Shown here: positions 7,064 through 14,570 of the stretch, in pieces
Numbering within the stretch: the first letter of the stretch is position 1
Layout of the letters: the number at the start of each line of letters is the position of its first letter
Origin: DATKCA01 sp035544675
Lineage (GTDB): Bacteria; Acidobacteriota; Thermoanaerobaculia; Gp7-AA8
Assembly (NCBI GenBank): GCA_035544675.1
Contig: DATKCA010000211.1
Location: 1-18,765, forward strand
Direction: 5' to 3'
DNA length: 18,765 nt
The notes under the pieces: generated by a model
Database searches by the model: none
What the model was told of the DNA's origin: nothing
What the model saw: the letters and a program-made list of their open reading frames with translations, nothing else
Translations under genes and position numbers: made by a program

Positions 7064-8169
7064 CGTTGCCTCAGCCATTTCTCGACTGCCTCTACGAGTG
7101 GTTGCGTCACTTTCCCCCATGCGAACCGCGGCCGCACCCGCTCGAGATTCTTTACGCATGCCAGATGAAAAACGTCGTCTGTGAGCAGCCGCCGGATGGC
7201 AGCAGCCACAGCAGTGACGTCCTCCGGCGGTACGACGATCCCGAGGCCTTCCTGTTCCACCAGTTCTGCAGCGAAGCCCTTTGCGGTAGCGATGACTGGA
7301 GTGCCGGCCGCAATCGCGTCGAATACGCGGGTGCGGATGGAAAACTCGGCCTCCGCCGTAGGGCGGTGCAGCATGATAGCGATTTTGCCTGATCGCAGCC
7401 ACGACAATCGCTCCCCGTACGGAACCCACTCCGAATTTGCCGACACGTGCGGGCCGCCCGTGGCCAGAAGGGCGTCGAAGCGGTCCTCCCTCCGGCGATC
7501 GATCAGTTCCCGGTTCGGCCGGTTGCGGCCGAGGAACAGGAGCTTGCAGCGCGTGCCATCCGCGTTGAGCCGGACCACGGCGTCGATGGCCGTCCGCGGA
7601 TCGAGCCATTCCCAGACCCCTCCGCCCCAGATGACCACCTGATCCTGCGGCCTGGCACAGCTGCCCGTCTCGTCGAGGTCGACGCCGAATGGGACTTCGA
7701 TCCAGGGCGCATCGTTGCTCTGCAGCTTGTCGTAGAAACGCCGCTGGCTCGCGGCCGCGCAGATCAGGAGGTCGCTGCGGCTGAGCGCTTTGGTGAGACG
7801 CGACCACTCGGCGGCCAGATGAACGCGTTGTCGCAGCGACGGCGAGCTGCCGTACAACTCCCGCAGCTCGAGTACGGTCGGGTCGAAGAGGTCGTAAGCA
7901 ATCTTCTGCTTCGGATGCGCCTTCTTGAAACCGCGTGACGGCTGGCCGATCAGCACCGCGGCGGAGCGGATGAAGACGCGGGCTTCGTCGCTGGAGCGGT
8001 CGAGGACACGAAGGGCCGCCAGGAATGGCGGCGCCCCACCCTCCAGCTTCGCCACCAGTGTGGTAGGGGCGATGCGGGCCATCTCGCGCGCGAGGTGCCA
8101 GGCGCGAATCCCCGGCCCGGCCATCCGCTCGCCCACCACATCGGGTGTGGCCACCACCACCGTCGACAT
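7060..8169 (-). CDS. GT4 family glycosyltransferase
   Basis: This 369-residue GT-B glycosyltransferase has GERMAGPGIRAWHLAREMAR (13-32) at the N-terminus, typical of GT4 proteins with a glycine-rich acceptor loop. The middle motif VIWGGGVWEWLDPRTAIDAV (179-198) is a strong signature of a subgroup found in surface glycan clusters. The C-terminal RPTAEAEFSIRTRVFDAIAA (269-288) and GTPVIAT supply the Glu-rich donor site. It would act in the cytoplasm or at the inner membrane face. ATG is at 8167-8169, 13 nt after the stop of the large membrane protein gene, with only a weak ribosome-binding site. The stop overlaps the next GT2 start as ATGA. Donor sugar and linkage cannot be told from the sequence. 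Confidence 0.93.
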   Translation of the reverse strand: MSTVVVATPDVVGERMAGPGIRAWHLAREMARIAPTTLVAKLEGGAPPFLAALRVLDRSSDEARVFIRSAAVLIGQPSRGFKKAHPKQKIAYDLFDPTVLELRELYGSSPSLRQRVHLAAEWSRLTKALSRSDLLICAAASQRRFYDKLQSNDAPWIEVPFGVDLDETGSCARPQDQVVIWGGGVWEWLDPRTAIDAVVRLNADGTRCKLLFLGRNRPNRELIDRRREDRFDALLATGGPHVSANSEWVPYGERLSWLRSGKIAIMLHRPTAEAEFSIRTRVFDAIAAGTPVIATAKGFAAELVEQEGLGIVVPPEDVTAVAAAIRRLLTDDVFHLACVKNLERVRPRFAWGKVTQPLVEAVEKWLRQR

Positions 8170-8182
8170 CGCGCGGAGACTA

Positions 8183-10021
8183 TCACTCGAGGCGATCGAG
8201 ATTGACGCTGCCGGCGGTCACCTTCAGCTCGATCCGGCCGGAGCGCCCGATGACGACCGGCGCGCTCCCATACAGGTCTCCCGTCGGCGGCAACTGGAAG
8301 TCCCGTCCGGCCAGGTTGATGGCCACAGGCTGCCGGGCGGCATAGTGCAGTCGCGCCTCACCGGCCCGGGCCAGGAACGAGACGGAGTTGCCGCCGTGCA
8401 GCATCCACCCGCCCCGATAGTTGAAGCGCGCGACCTGGTACATGTGCGGGTACAGCTCTCCGCCGTTCTTGACCAGGTGCGCATCCTCGAAGTGGACGAC
8501 GCGGCCGGGCTTGCGCCCGAAGAAAAAGAACGCCACCAGGAGCAGCGCGAAGATCGGAATCACGAGTGGAGCGCGAATGTGGTCGAACAGGCCGGGCCGG
8601 CGCCGTGTCGCAACGGCCAGAACGATGATCGCCACCACGACCACCGCCCCGGCCATGGCCGCGTCATTCAGCCGGATGAAGCTCGGAAACATGCGCGAGA
8701 AGTCGGCCTCGTGAATCCGCGATAACGCCTCACCGGCGACATTCTCCCCGTTCGCGATGTGAAACAGCCGCCAGGGATACGCCACGCCATGGACCACCAG
8801 CCCCGCGCTCCAGGCGGCGATGATCGGCACCCACACGCGAGACCACACCGCCGCGGCGCCGAGAGCGAGGACCGGGGTCAGAAAGACGATGTAGCGCAGC
8901 GGCGGGGACCAGCCTCCGTGCCACTCCGACCGCGGCACGAGATAGATGATGTAGAGAACCGACGCGATCATCCCGGCGCGGAATCCCTCCGGCATCGATC
9001 GCCAGCGCGTGAGCGCGAAGATGGCCAGGAGATAGAAGGGCGCCTGGAACAACAGGCCGGCCGCGCCGTCGAGGACGAGACCGAACAGTCCTGTGAGGTA
9101 GTGGCGCGGATCGGCAGGCAACGGTCCGGCAATCATTCCGCCGATGACGAATGCGGCGATCACGACGGCGGCGAGACCTCGCCGGCTGCCCACGAGCAGA
9201 AGCACGGCCAGCAGTGCAAATCGGAGCTTGAGCGCGGACAGCGCGATGAGTGCAACGACGCTCTTTCCGATCCGCCTCTGCCTCGCACCCCGCAGCGTCT
9301 CCAGGAAGAAGAACGCCCCCGGCACCTCGGGCCAGATCCGGGCGGCGTAGAAAACGACGGGCGGCGCAAACGCGAAGAGCGGAAAGACCGCCCGGGCCGT
9401 GCGGTCGTCGATCCCTTCATCCTCGAGCCAGCGCACCGTGGAGCGCACCAGAAGCGCGGCGAAGAGAACGATCGTCGCAACCGCGCCGTACAGGCCGCCG
9501 ATGGCGTAGCCAGGCACGAGCAGCAGCGACAGCAGAGGCTCATGGTGCGAGTACTGCTCGCCGCGCGGACCCACGCGGTCTCCGATCTGCGGAACCAGGT
9601 CCGTTCTCCCGGTGGCCGAACGCTCCAGATAGGCGTACTGATTGGCGAGATCGAGATCGCCGTCACGGACGATCGACTCGGTCATCAGCAGGTAGAACGA
9701 CTCGTCGCCGTCGATGGGAACGCGCACATTGGCCGGAATCAGCAGCGCGTAGAGGAGCAGCGCCACGAGGGCGGCCCGGTTCGCCGACCAGCGCACTTCC
9801 TCCGACGTGGCCAGCACGACCGAGAACACCACGAGCTTGGCGACGAAGAGGGCCACGCACGCCAGGAAGGGATCGAGCCCGGCGATCTGTCGCGACAGGA
9901 CGTCGGCCACGACGTAGATCCCCACTTCGATGCCCAGGTACCGGCGCAGCGTTCGCCCATGGAAGACGATGAACGGCAGAAGGAGGAACACCAGGGCGGC
10001 GGCGACGAGATATGCCGTCAC
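8183..10021 (-). CDS. Large polytopic membrane protein, GT-C (ArnT/GT39)-like, with C-terminal soluble domain
   Basis: This 612-residue protein has roughly 11-13 predicted membrane segments and then a final soluble domain of about 110 residues. After the third or fourth hydrophobic segment comes PIDGDESFYLLMTESIVRDG (102-121). This acidic loop resembles the first periplasmic loop of GT-C enzymes such as ArnT/GT39, where Asp/Glu residues are catalytic, and Asp104, Asp106 and Glu107 are the candidates. Such enzymes use a lipid-phosphate sugar on the outer membrane face. The C-terminal part from about residue 500 is rich in short alternating hydrophobic strands and is probably a periplasmic beta domain. 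The GTG start (10019-10021) overlaps the upstream stop as GTGA, so the longer in-frame extension to 10126 is rejected. It could instead act as a polymerase or ligase. No precise family is recognised. Confidence 0.8.
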   Translation of the reverse strand: MTAYLVAAALVFLLLPFIVFHGRTLRRYLGIEVGIYVVADVLSRQIAGLDPFLACVALFVAKLVVFSVVLATSEEVRWSANRAALVALLLYALLIPANVRVPIDGDESFYLLMTESIVRDGDLDLANQYAYLERSATGRTDLVPQIGDRVGPRGEQYSHHEPLLSLLLVPGYAIGGLYGAVATIVLFAALLVRSTVRWLEDEGIDDRTARAVFPLFAFAPPVVFYAARIWPEVPGAFFFLETLRGARQRRIGKSVVALIALSALKLRFALLAVLLLVGSRRGLAAVVIAAFVIGGMIAGPLPADPRHYLTGLFGLVLDGAAGLLFQAPFYLLAIFALTRWRSMPEGFRAGMIASVLYIIYLVPRSEWHGGWSPPLRYIVFLTPVLALGAAAVWSRVWVPIIAAWSAGLVVHGVAYPWRLFHIANGENVAGEALSRIHEADFSRMFPSFIRLNDAAMAGAVVVVAIIVLAVATRRRPGLFDHIRAPLVIPIFALLLVAFFFFGRKPGRVVHFEDAHLVKNGGELYPHMYQVARFNYRGGWMLHGGNSVSFLARAGEARLHYAARQPVAINLAGRDFQLPPTGDLYGSAPVVIGRSGRIELKVTAGSVNLDRLE

Positions 10022-11031
10022 TGGAACGCTTCGACCTGCAGGCGCGCATCGGCCGGCAGCCGCTCGTCCGCGGTGATGCGCACGAGGGGCCCGAAAACGG
10101 GAACGCGTCCCGCGCCGTCGACCCACGCGCCCTGGCCGTAGTCGCGAACCAGACCGGCCGGGTCACGGGGCAGCCGGTTCCGCGAGCCGTAGTAGTGCTC
10201 CCGGCGAAGCCCGCCCCAGTCCGCGATCTCGCCGATGCGCACCTGGCCGCCCGGCTCCAGCCGCCCGATGACCGTGCCGCGCTCGAGCCGCGGCACGTTC
10301 GCGCCCGACAGAATGAGGTGCCGCGTGCCGTGCGGAACCTCGAGTGTGATCGTCTCGCCGGGCGAGAGGGCGGTGCGGATCTCGACGCGCGGAGCGGCCC
10401 GCGGCAGTCCCTTCAGCACGAGCGAGGGCGCGCGGGCCAGCACTCCGCTCCACGCGAAGAACATGGTCATGACGGTCGCCGCGACCGCGGCGGCCGTTCG
10501 CGCGCTCATGAACCCGAACCCGAAGAACCTCACCAGCGCGCCGGCCAGGAGGACGACCAGAGGCAGGGCCAGGGTCCGCAGCGGGATGGCCGGGGTGAAG
10601 AGCGCCGCAGCGATCGCGATGGCCGCGGCGAGCGGCGTCCATCGCAGCATGGCCACGATCGCCACCGCGACGCCGATCAGGAACAGCTCGCGGACGATCA
10701 TCTGGGGAACGGGAATCCATCGCAGGAGCACGATCGCCCCGACCGTCAGCAGGACGGCGCGCCGGCGCGTCCACGGCCCCCCGAGAAAGGCGGTGCCGAC
10801 GGCCAGACCCACCACGACTCCGAACCAGAGCAGCCGGTGCCGCTCGTCGGAAATCGCGATCTCCCCGCCGATGAGCAGAGGCACCGCGATCTGGATCACC
10901 CCTCGCCAGGCCGCGGCCATGCACGTCAGCACCACCGCGATGAGCGGAAGGGCGCGGTCGATGGGCGTCGCATGCACGACGGCGAGCCAGCAGGCAAATG
11001 CCGACACCGCGGCGGCGGCCAACCACGCCAA
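10018..11031 (-). CDS. Unrecognised polytopic membrane protein with C-terminal soluble domain
   Basis: The protein has about 337 residues. Residues 1-200 hold about 7-9 hydrophobic segments. Residues about 205-337 form a soluble region with a strand-like pattern (VEIRTALSPGETITLEV, GGQVRIGEIADWGG, then HYYGSRNRLPRDPAG and FGPLVRITADE). I recognise no catalytic motif. The layout, membrane bundle then beta-rich tail, echoes the next gene, to which it is coupled by a GTGA overlap, so the two probably work together on the periplasmic side of glycan assembly. The start is uncertain. TTG at 11029-11031 follows a weak GAGA signal. The frame stays open upstream, and starting a few codons earlier would give a more typical positively charged N-terminus (PKLRLSLAW). 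It follows dapF by 32 nt. Confidence 0.75.
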   Translation of the reverse strand: MAWLAAAAVSAFACWLAVVHATPIDRALPLIAVVLTCMAAAWRGVIQIAVPLLIGGEIAISDERHRLLWFGVVVGLAVGTAFLGGPWTRRRAVLLTVGAIVLLRWIPVPQMIVRELFLIGVAVAIVAMLRWTPLAAAIAIAAALFTPAIPLRTLALPLVVLLAGALVRFFGFGFMSARTAAAVAATVMTMFFAWSGVLARAPSLVLKGLPRAAPRVEIRTALSPGETITLEVPHGTRHLILSGANVPRLERGTVIGRLEPGGQVRIGEIADWGGLRREHYYGSRNRLPRDPAGLVRDYGQGAWVDGAGRVPVFGPLVRITADERLPADARLQVEAFQ

Positions 11032-11063
11032 CGAAAGTCTCAGCTTTGGAATCCTCGATCGAT

Positions 11064-11969
11064 TTACGTAGTCACCGCATGATCCGTCGGGTTTCGGACG
11101 AAATCGGGATCGAAGCCTTCGATCGTTTCAGCCGTCAGGGCCGCACGATAAATGAGTCGCGCGTCTCCCTTCAAACGGACCTCCCGCAGCTCACCGTCGT
11201 GTTTCGTCAGCGAGACCTCCAGCGTGATGCCGCTGCGCGTGAGGACGGAGACGGGCGGTCTCACCTTGTTGAACAGCGTGCTCACCGCAACCGACGCGAC
11301 CACGCCGGAGCCGCAGGAGAGGGTCTCCGCTTCGACACCGCGCTCGTACGTGCGCACCTCGATGGCGTTGGCCCCACGGACCACGACGAAGTTGACGTTC
11401 GTCCCGGCCGGCTGCATCTCGCCATGCATCCGGATGGCGCGCCCCAGCGACTCGATCTTCTGCTCCCAGAGATCGCCCTCCAGAAAGACGACGTAGTGCG
11501 GAACTCCCACCACGATCGAGCTGCCACGCACGGTCTGCCCGTCGATGCTCAGGGAGCGCTCGGCGCGAAACGAGTGCGGCGGCGGAAGGGAGATCGTGAC
11601 CGCGCCTCCTTCCACTTCCGCGTTCACGATGCCGGCATCCGTCTCGATCGTCATCGTCCGCGCGGCGATCTCACTCACCACCGCGAAACGGGCCGCGCAG
11701 CGGGTGCCGTTCCCGCAGAACTCGCCCAGAGAGCCGTCCGCGTTGTAGTAACGCATGCGGAAGGAGGCCCGCGCCGAGCCTTCCACGAGGATGAGGCCGT
11801 CGGCCCCGACCGAGAGAGCCCGCGTGCAGATGCGCCGCGTCAGCCCGGCTGCATCGACGATCCGGCCGGCCCGGTCGTCGATCACGACGAAGTCGTTTCC
11901 GCCGCCCGCCATCTTCGTGAAAGTGATCGGATCTTGTTTGCCGGATTGATCTTGCGCCGCGGACGTCAT
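11064..11969 (-). CDS. dapF: Diaminopimelate epimerase
   Basis: This 301-residue enzyme interconverts LL- and meso-diaminopimelate in the cytoplasm. It is the penultimate step to lysine and gives the meso-DAP used in peptidoglycan. FTKMAGGGNDFVVIDD (17-32) is the family N-terminus. The two catalytic Cys are Cys85 in FCGNGTRCAARF and Cys219 in ETLSCGSGV, one in each half of the pseudo-symmetric fold. PAGTNVNFV and TYERGVEAET are further signatures. It is about 25 residues longer than usual, partly because about 14 residues precede the conserved start. ATG is at 11967-11969, with only a weak ribosome-binding site. The open frame continues upstream, antisense to the VWFA gene, and that part is not real. 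It heads the minus-strand cluster, and the next gene starts 32 nt later. Confidence 0.97.
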   Translation of the reverse strand: MTSAAQDQSGKQDPITFTKMAGGGNDFVVIDDRAGRIVDAAGLTRRICTRALSVGADGLILVEGSARASFRMRYYNADGSLGEFCGNGTRCAARFAVVSEIAARTMTIETDAGIVNAEVEGGAVTISLPPPHSFRAERSLSIDGQTVRGSSIVVGVPHYVVFLEGDLWEQKIESLGRAIRMHGEMQPAGTNVNFVVVRGANAIEVRTYERGVEAETLSCGSGVVASVAVSTLFNKVRPPVSVLTRSGITLEVSLTKHDGELREVRLKGDARLIYRAALTAETIEGFDPDFVRNPTDHAVTT

Positions 11970-11986
11970 CGGAATTTTCGCCTGCT

Positions 11987-12006
11987 CCGCCGGTTTCCAC
12001 CGGCGG
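11987..12006. other. Hairpin in the divergent dapF/VWFA intergenic region
   Basis: CCGCCGGT (11987-11994) pairs with ACCGGCGG (11999-12006) around a 4-nt loop, giving an 8-bp perfect stem. On the minus strand it would lie in the dapF leader, just upstream of the start. On the plus strand it is followed by TCCCTTATTCT. It could be a leader structure or an operator. The rest of 11970-12113 shows no promoter I can defend: a TTGACG on the minus strand near 12060-12070 lacks a matching -10 box. Confidence 0.35.
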
Positions 12007-12102
12007 TCCCTTATTCTCGCACGGACGAGGCCAGCCGGCGCGAAACGCGGGCGGCCCGAATTCGTCAAACCAGGGGCGGAAATCGCCTGATGATGACCAT
12101 CC

Positions 12103-12107
12103 GGAGG
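12103..12107 (+). promoter_or_regulatory. Ribosome-binding site GGAGG for a TTG start
   Basis: GGAGG lies 6 nt before TTG 12114-12116, the ideal spacing. It decides the start of the VWFA-related gene over the in-frame ATG-ATG at 12090-12095, which has only a weaker GGGGCGGA about 9 nt upstream. Confidence 0.6.
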
Positions 12108-12113
12108 AATCCC

Positions 12114-13799
12114 TTGAAACTGTTCTCCCGCCACGCTGCCGCAGCGATCCTCATCGCATCGATGAGCCTGCCGGCCGTCCCCCAAGAGACCCCCAGCGAG
12201 CTCCCCATCCTCACCGAGAACATCGACGTCCGCATCATCAACATCGACGTGGTCGTGACCGACCGGAGGGGAAACGTCATCACCGGGCTGAAGAAGGACG
12301 ACTTCCTCATCTTCGAGAACGGCGTCGCCAAGCCGATCTCGAACTTCTTCGCGGTCGAGAACAGCAGGCCGGTGGCCGTGGCCACGGACGGCGTCGAACA
12401 GCCGGTGGAGACGGCCGCCGAGGCCGCCGCCGTGAACGAGTCGCTCCGGCGACGGATCATCTTCTACGTCGACAACCTCTCCCTCGCGCCGTTCAACCGC
12501 AACCGGGTCTTCACGCAGATGAAGGAGTTCATCAAGACCACGATGCGGCCGGGCGACGAGGCCATGATCGCCACGTTCAACCGCAGCATGAAGGTGCGCG
12601 TACCGTTCACCCGCGACTTCGTCACGCTCAACCAGGCCCTCGACGCCATCGCCGGAGAAAGCGCGATGGGGACGACCAACCTGAGCGAGCGCAAGAGCAC
12701 CGAAGATCGGATCCGCGATGCCCAGTCGTACGACGAGGCCATCGTCACGGCCCGCACTTATGCCTCCTCGGTCGAGCACGACCTGCGTCAGAGCGCGGCA
12801 TCGATCAACGGCCTGATGAGCACTCTGGCCGGACTGGAAGGCAAGAAGATCCTCGTCCTCACCAGCGAAGGCTTCCCGATGCAGCCCGGTCGCGAGATGT
12901 TCCAGTTCATCGACGAGATCGCGCGTGAGAAGAGCTGGAGCTTCAGCGGCTCCCTCCTGGAAGGCATGACCTTCGACTCCACGTCGCTGATCCAGTCGAT
13001 CGCGCGTACGGCGAACGCGAACAACATCACGCTGTACACCGTTCACGCGGCCGGCCTCACGGGCGGCAGCGACATGAGCGCGGAGAACGCTCGTCCGACG
13101 CCCATCAGCGTCTCACACGCCGCGATCAGCAACACGACCGAGTCGATGCAGGTCATGGCCGAGATGACCGGCGGCCTGGCCTCGGCGCGGACCAACAATT
13201 TCAAGGACGCCTTCGCACGCATCCAGCGCGACCTGGAGAGCTACTACTCACTCGGCTACCGGGCCGGAACGCAGCGCGTCGACCGCCAGCGCTATGTGCA
13301 GGTCCGCCTCAAGCAGCCCAAGGGCTTCATCGTCCGAAACCGCCAGACGTTCGTCGAGAAGTCGACGTTCGCCGAGATGAACGATCGCGTCATCGCCAAC
13401 CTGCTCTATCGCACCCGTGACAACGACCTGGGGATCCTCGTTCGCACCGGGGCGCCGGAAGCCGCCGGCGACGGGCTGTTCCAGGTGCCCATGGAAATTC
13501 AGATCCCCATGGACTCGCTCACGCTGCTTCCGCAGGGCGAGACCGAATTCGTCGGCGGCTTCGACGTCTACGTGGCCGTGGCCGACAAGAACAACGACAT
13601 GTCCGAGGTGTCGAGGAAGTCGCATACGCTGAGGTTGCCGGCAAGCGATCGCGATCGCGCCAAGGGCAAGCACTACACGTATTCCGTCGATCTCCTGATG
13701 GAGAAGGGCCTGAACAGGATCTCCATCGGGGTGGTGGACAACATCTCGAACCAGGCCGGCTTCGCGCGCGAACAGGTGATCGCTCAGGACCTGCGCTAG
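12114..13799 (+). CDS. Exported VWFA-related domain protein
   Basis: This 561-residue protein has a signal peptide: MKLFSRH, then the hydrophobic AAAAILIASMSLPA, with cleavage probable after Ala21. Next is the segment VDVVVTDRRGNVITGLKKDD with FLIFENG (45-70), the characteristic lead-in of acidobacterial VWFA-related proteins (TIGR03436-like). The VWA core begins at RRIIFYVDNLSLAP (113-126). Its metal site is degenerate, with Asp120 followed by N-L-S instead of DXSXS. KKILVLTSEGFPM and ITLYTVHAAGL are later core strands, and the C-terminal 170 residues look beta-rich. Family members are exported and of unknown role, probably protein or surface interaction. The TTG start is chosen from the GGAGG 6 nt upstream. 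ATG at 12090 would add eight residues. The gene ends 15 nt before truA and may be cotranscribed with it. Confidence 0.88.
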   Translation: MKLFSRHAAAAILIASMSLPAVPQETPSELPILTENIDVRIINIDVVVTDRRGNVITGLKKDDFLIFENGVAKPISNFFAVENSRPVAVATDGVEQPVETAAEAAAVNESLRRRIIFYVDNLSLAPFNRNRVFTQMKEFIKTTMRPGDEAMIATFNRSMKVRVPFTRDFVTLNQALDAIAGESAMGTTNLSERKSTEDRIRDAQSYDEAIVTARTYASSVEHDLRQSAASINGLMSTLAGLEGKKILVLTSEGFPMQPGREMFQFIDEIAREKSWSFSGSLLEGMTFDSTSLIQSIARTANANNITLYTVHAAGLTGGSDMSAENARPTPISVSHAAISNTTESMQVMAEMTGGLASARTNNFKDAFARIQRDLESYYSLGYRAGTQRVDRQRYVQVRLKQPKGFIVRNRQTFVEKSTFAEMNDRVIANLLYRTRDNDLGILVRTGAPEAAGDGLFQVPMEIQIPMDSLTLLPQGETEFVGGFDVYVAVADKNNDMSEVSRKSHTLRLPASDRDRAKGKHYTYSVDLLMEKGLNRISIGVVDNISNQAGFAREQVIAQDLR

Positions 13800-13814
13800 G
13801 CCTAAGGACTAAGC

Positions 13815-14543
13815 ATGCGCCTTCTCCTCACCCTCCAGTACCTGGGAACCCGCTACGCGGGATGGCAGACCCAGACGAACGCCACCGGCGTGCAGCAGGT
13901 GGTGGAGGGCGCGCTGGGCACGATGTTCGGGACGCTCGTACGGACCGAAGGCGCGAGCAGGACCGACTCCGGTGTCCATGCCGCGGCGCAGCGCGCGCAT
14001 GCCGACGTCCCCTTCGAGATCGCCCCGCGCGGCGTCATCCGCGGGCTGAACGACCTGCTTCCGTACGACATCCGCGCAGTCGATGCCGCATACGTCGGAG
14101 ACGACTTCCACTGCCGTCATCGGGCCCGCCGCAAGACGTACGTCTACCGGATCTGGAACGAAGAGGTCGCGGACGTCTTCGCCGCGGAAACGCACACGCA
14201 TGTCGCGCAGCGGCTGGACGTGGGGTCGATGCACGAGGCAGCGCAGCCGCTGGTGGGAGAGCATGACTTTCGCGCGTACACGGTGGCCGCGCCGGAAGTG
14301 AGCACGACCGTCCGGACGGTGGAGGCGATCGCGGTGGAGCGCCGCGAGCCCCTCGTCACGATCACGATCACGGCGAACGGCTTTCTGCGGTACATGGTGC
14401 GCAGGATTGCCGGGTCGCTGATCGAGGTCGGTCGCGGCAAGCTGGACCGTGCCGCGTCCGGTCAATCGCTGGAGCCGCAGTTCGCCGAAGCGCGGTGGAC
14501 TGCGCCCGCTAAGGGCCTCACCCTCATCGACATCCAGTACTGA
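13815..14543 (+). CDS. truA: tRNA pseudouridine(38-40) synthase
   Basis: This 242-residue enzyme converts uridines 38-40 of the tRNA anticodon stem-loop to pseudouridine. The catalytic Asp is Asp51 in EGASRTDSGVHA. LQYLGTRYAGWQTQ (7-20) is the family N-terminus, RRKTYVYRIWN holds the conserved Tyr near the active site, and FLRYMVRRIAGSLIEVGRG near the C-terminus is a further TruA signature. The length is slightly below the E. coli enzyme and complete. ATG 13815-13817 follows AAGGA (13804-13808) with 6-nt spacing, a good ribosome-binding site. It sits between the VWFA gene (15-nt gap) and uppS (27-nt gap to the chosen start), so it is probably part of the same plus-strand transcript. It is cytoplasmic. 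Confidence 0.97.
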   Translation: MRLLLTLQYLGTRYAGWQTQTNATGVQQVVEGALGTMFGTLVRTEGASRTDSGVHAAAQRAHADVPFEIAPRGVIRGLNDLLPYDIRAVDAAYVGDDFHCRHRARRKTYVYRIWNEEVADVFAAETHTHVAQRLDVGSMHEAAQPLVGEHDFRAYTVAAPEVSTTVRTVEAIAVERREPLVTITITANGFLRYMVRRIAGSLIEVGRGKLDRAASGQSLEPQFAEARWTAPAKGLTLIDIQY

Positions 14544-14549
14544 GAGGTG
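14544..14549 (+). promoter_or_regulatory. Ribosome-binding site pointing to an out-of-frame ATG before uppS
   Basis: GAGGTG (14544-14549) matches the anti-Shine-Dalgarno sequence well and lies 8 nt before ATG 14558. That ATG is not in the uppS frame; it opens a 64-codon frame ending at 14752. The in-frame uppS ATG (14571) is 21 nt from the site and has no ribosome-binding site of its own. Confidence 0.5.
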
Positions 14550-14570
14550 GTGCTAACATGCCGCCTCCGG

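Noticed and set aside
7064..7807. Upstream extension of the second GT2 frame
   Set aside because: It lies inside the GT4 gene, is Arg/Gly/Pro-rich without motifs, and the ATGA overlap at 7060-7063 gives a natural start.
8759..10141. A 460-codon plus-strand frame opposite the large membrane protein
   Set aside because: Same low-complexity charged composition without motifs; it is a shadow of the minus-strand membrane protein with obvious transmembrane periodicity.
10998..12089. Long 5' extension of the VWFA frame over dapF
   Set aside because: This part is the antisense of dapF and precedes a clear signal peptide; the ribosome-binding site at 12103-12107 marks the real start region.
11970..13046. 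Long 5' extension of the dapF frame to 13046
   Set aside because: The extension lies antisense to the VWFA gene and has no DapF similarity; the conserved N-terminus begins shortly after ATG 11969.
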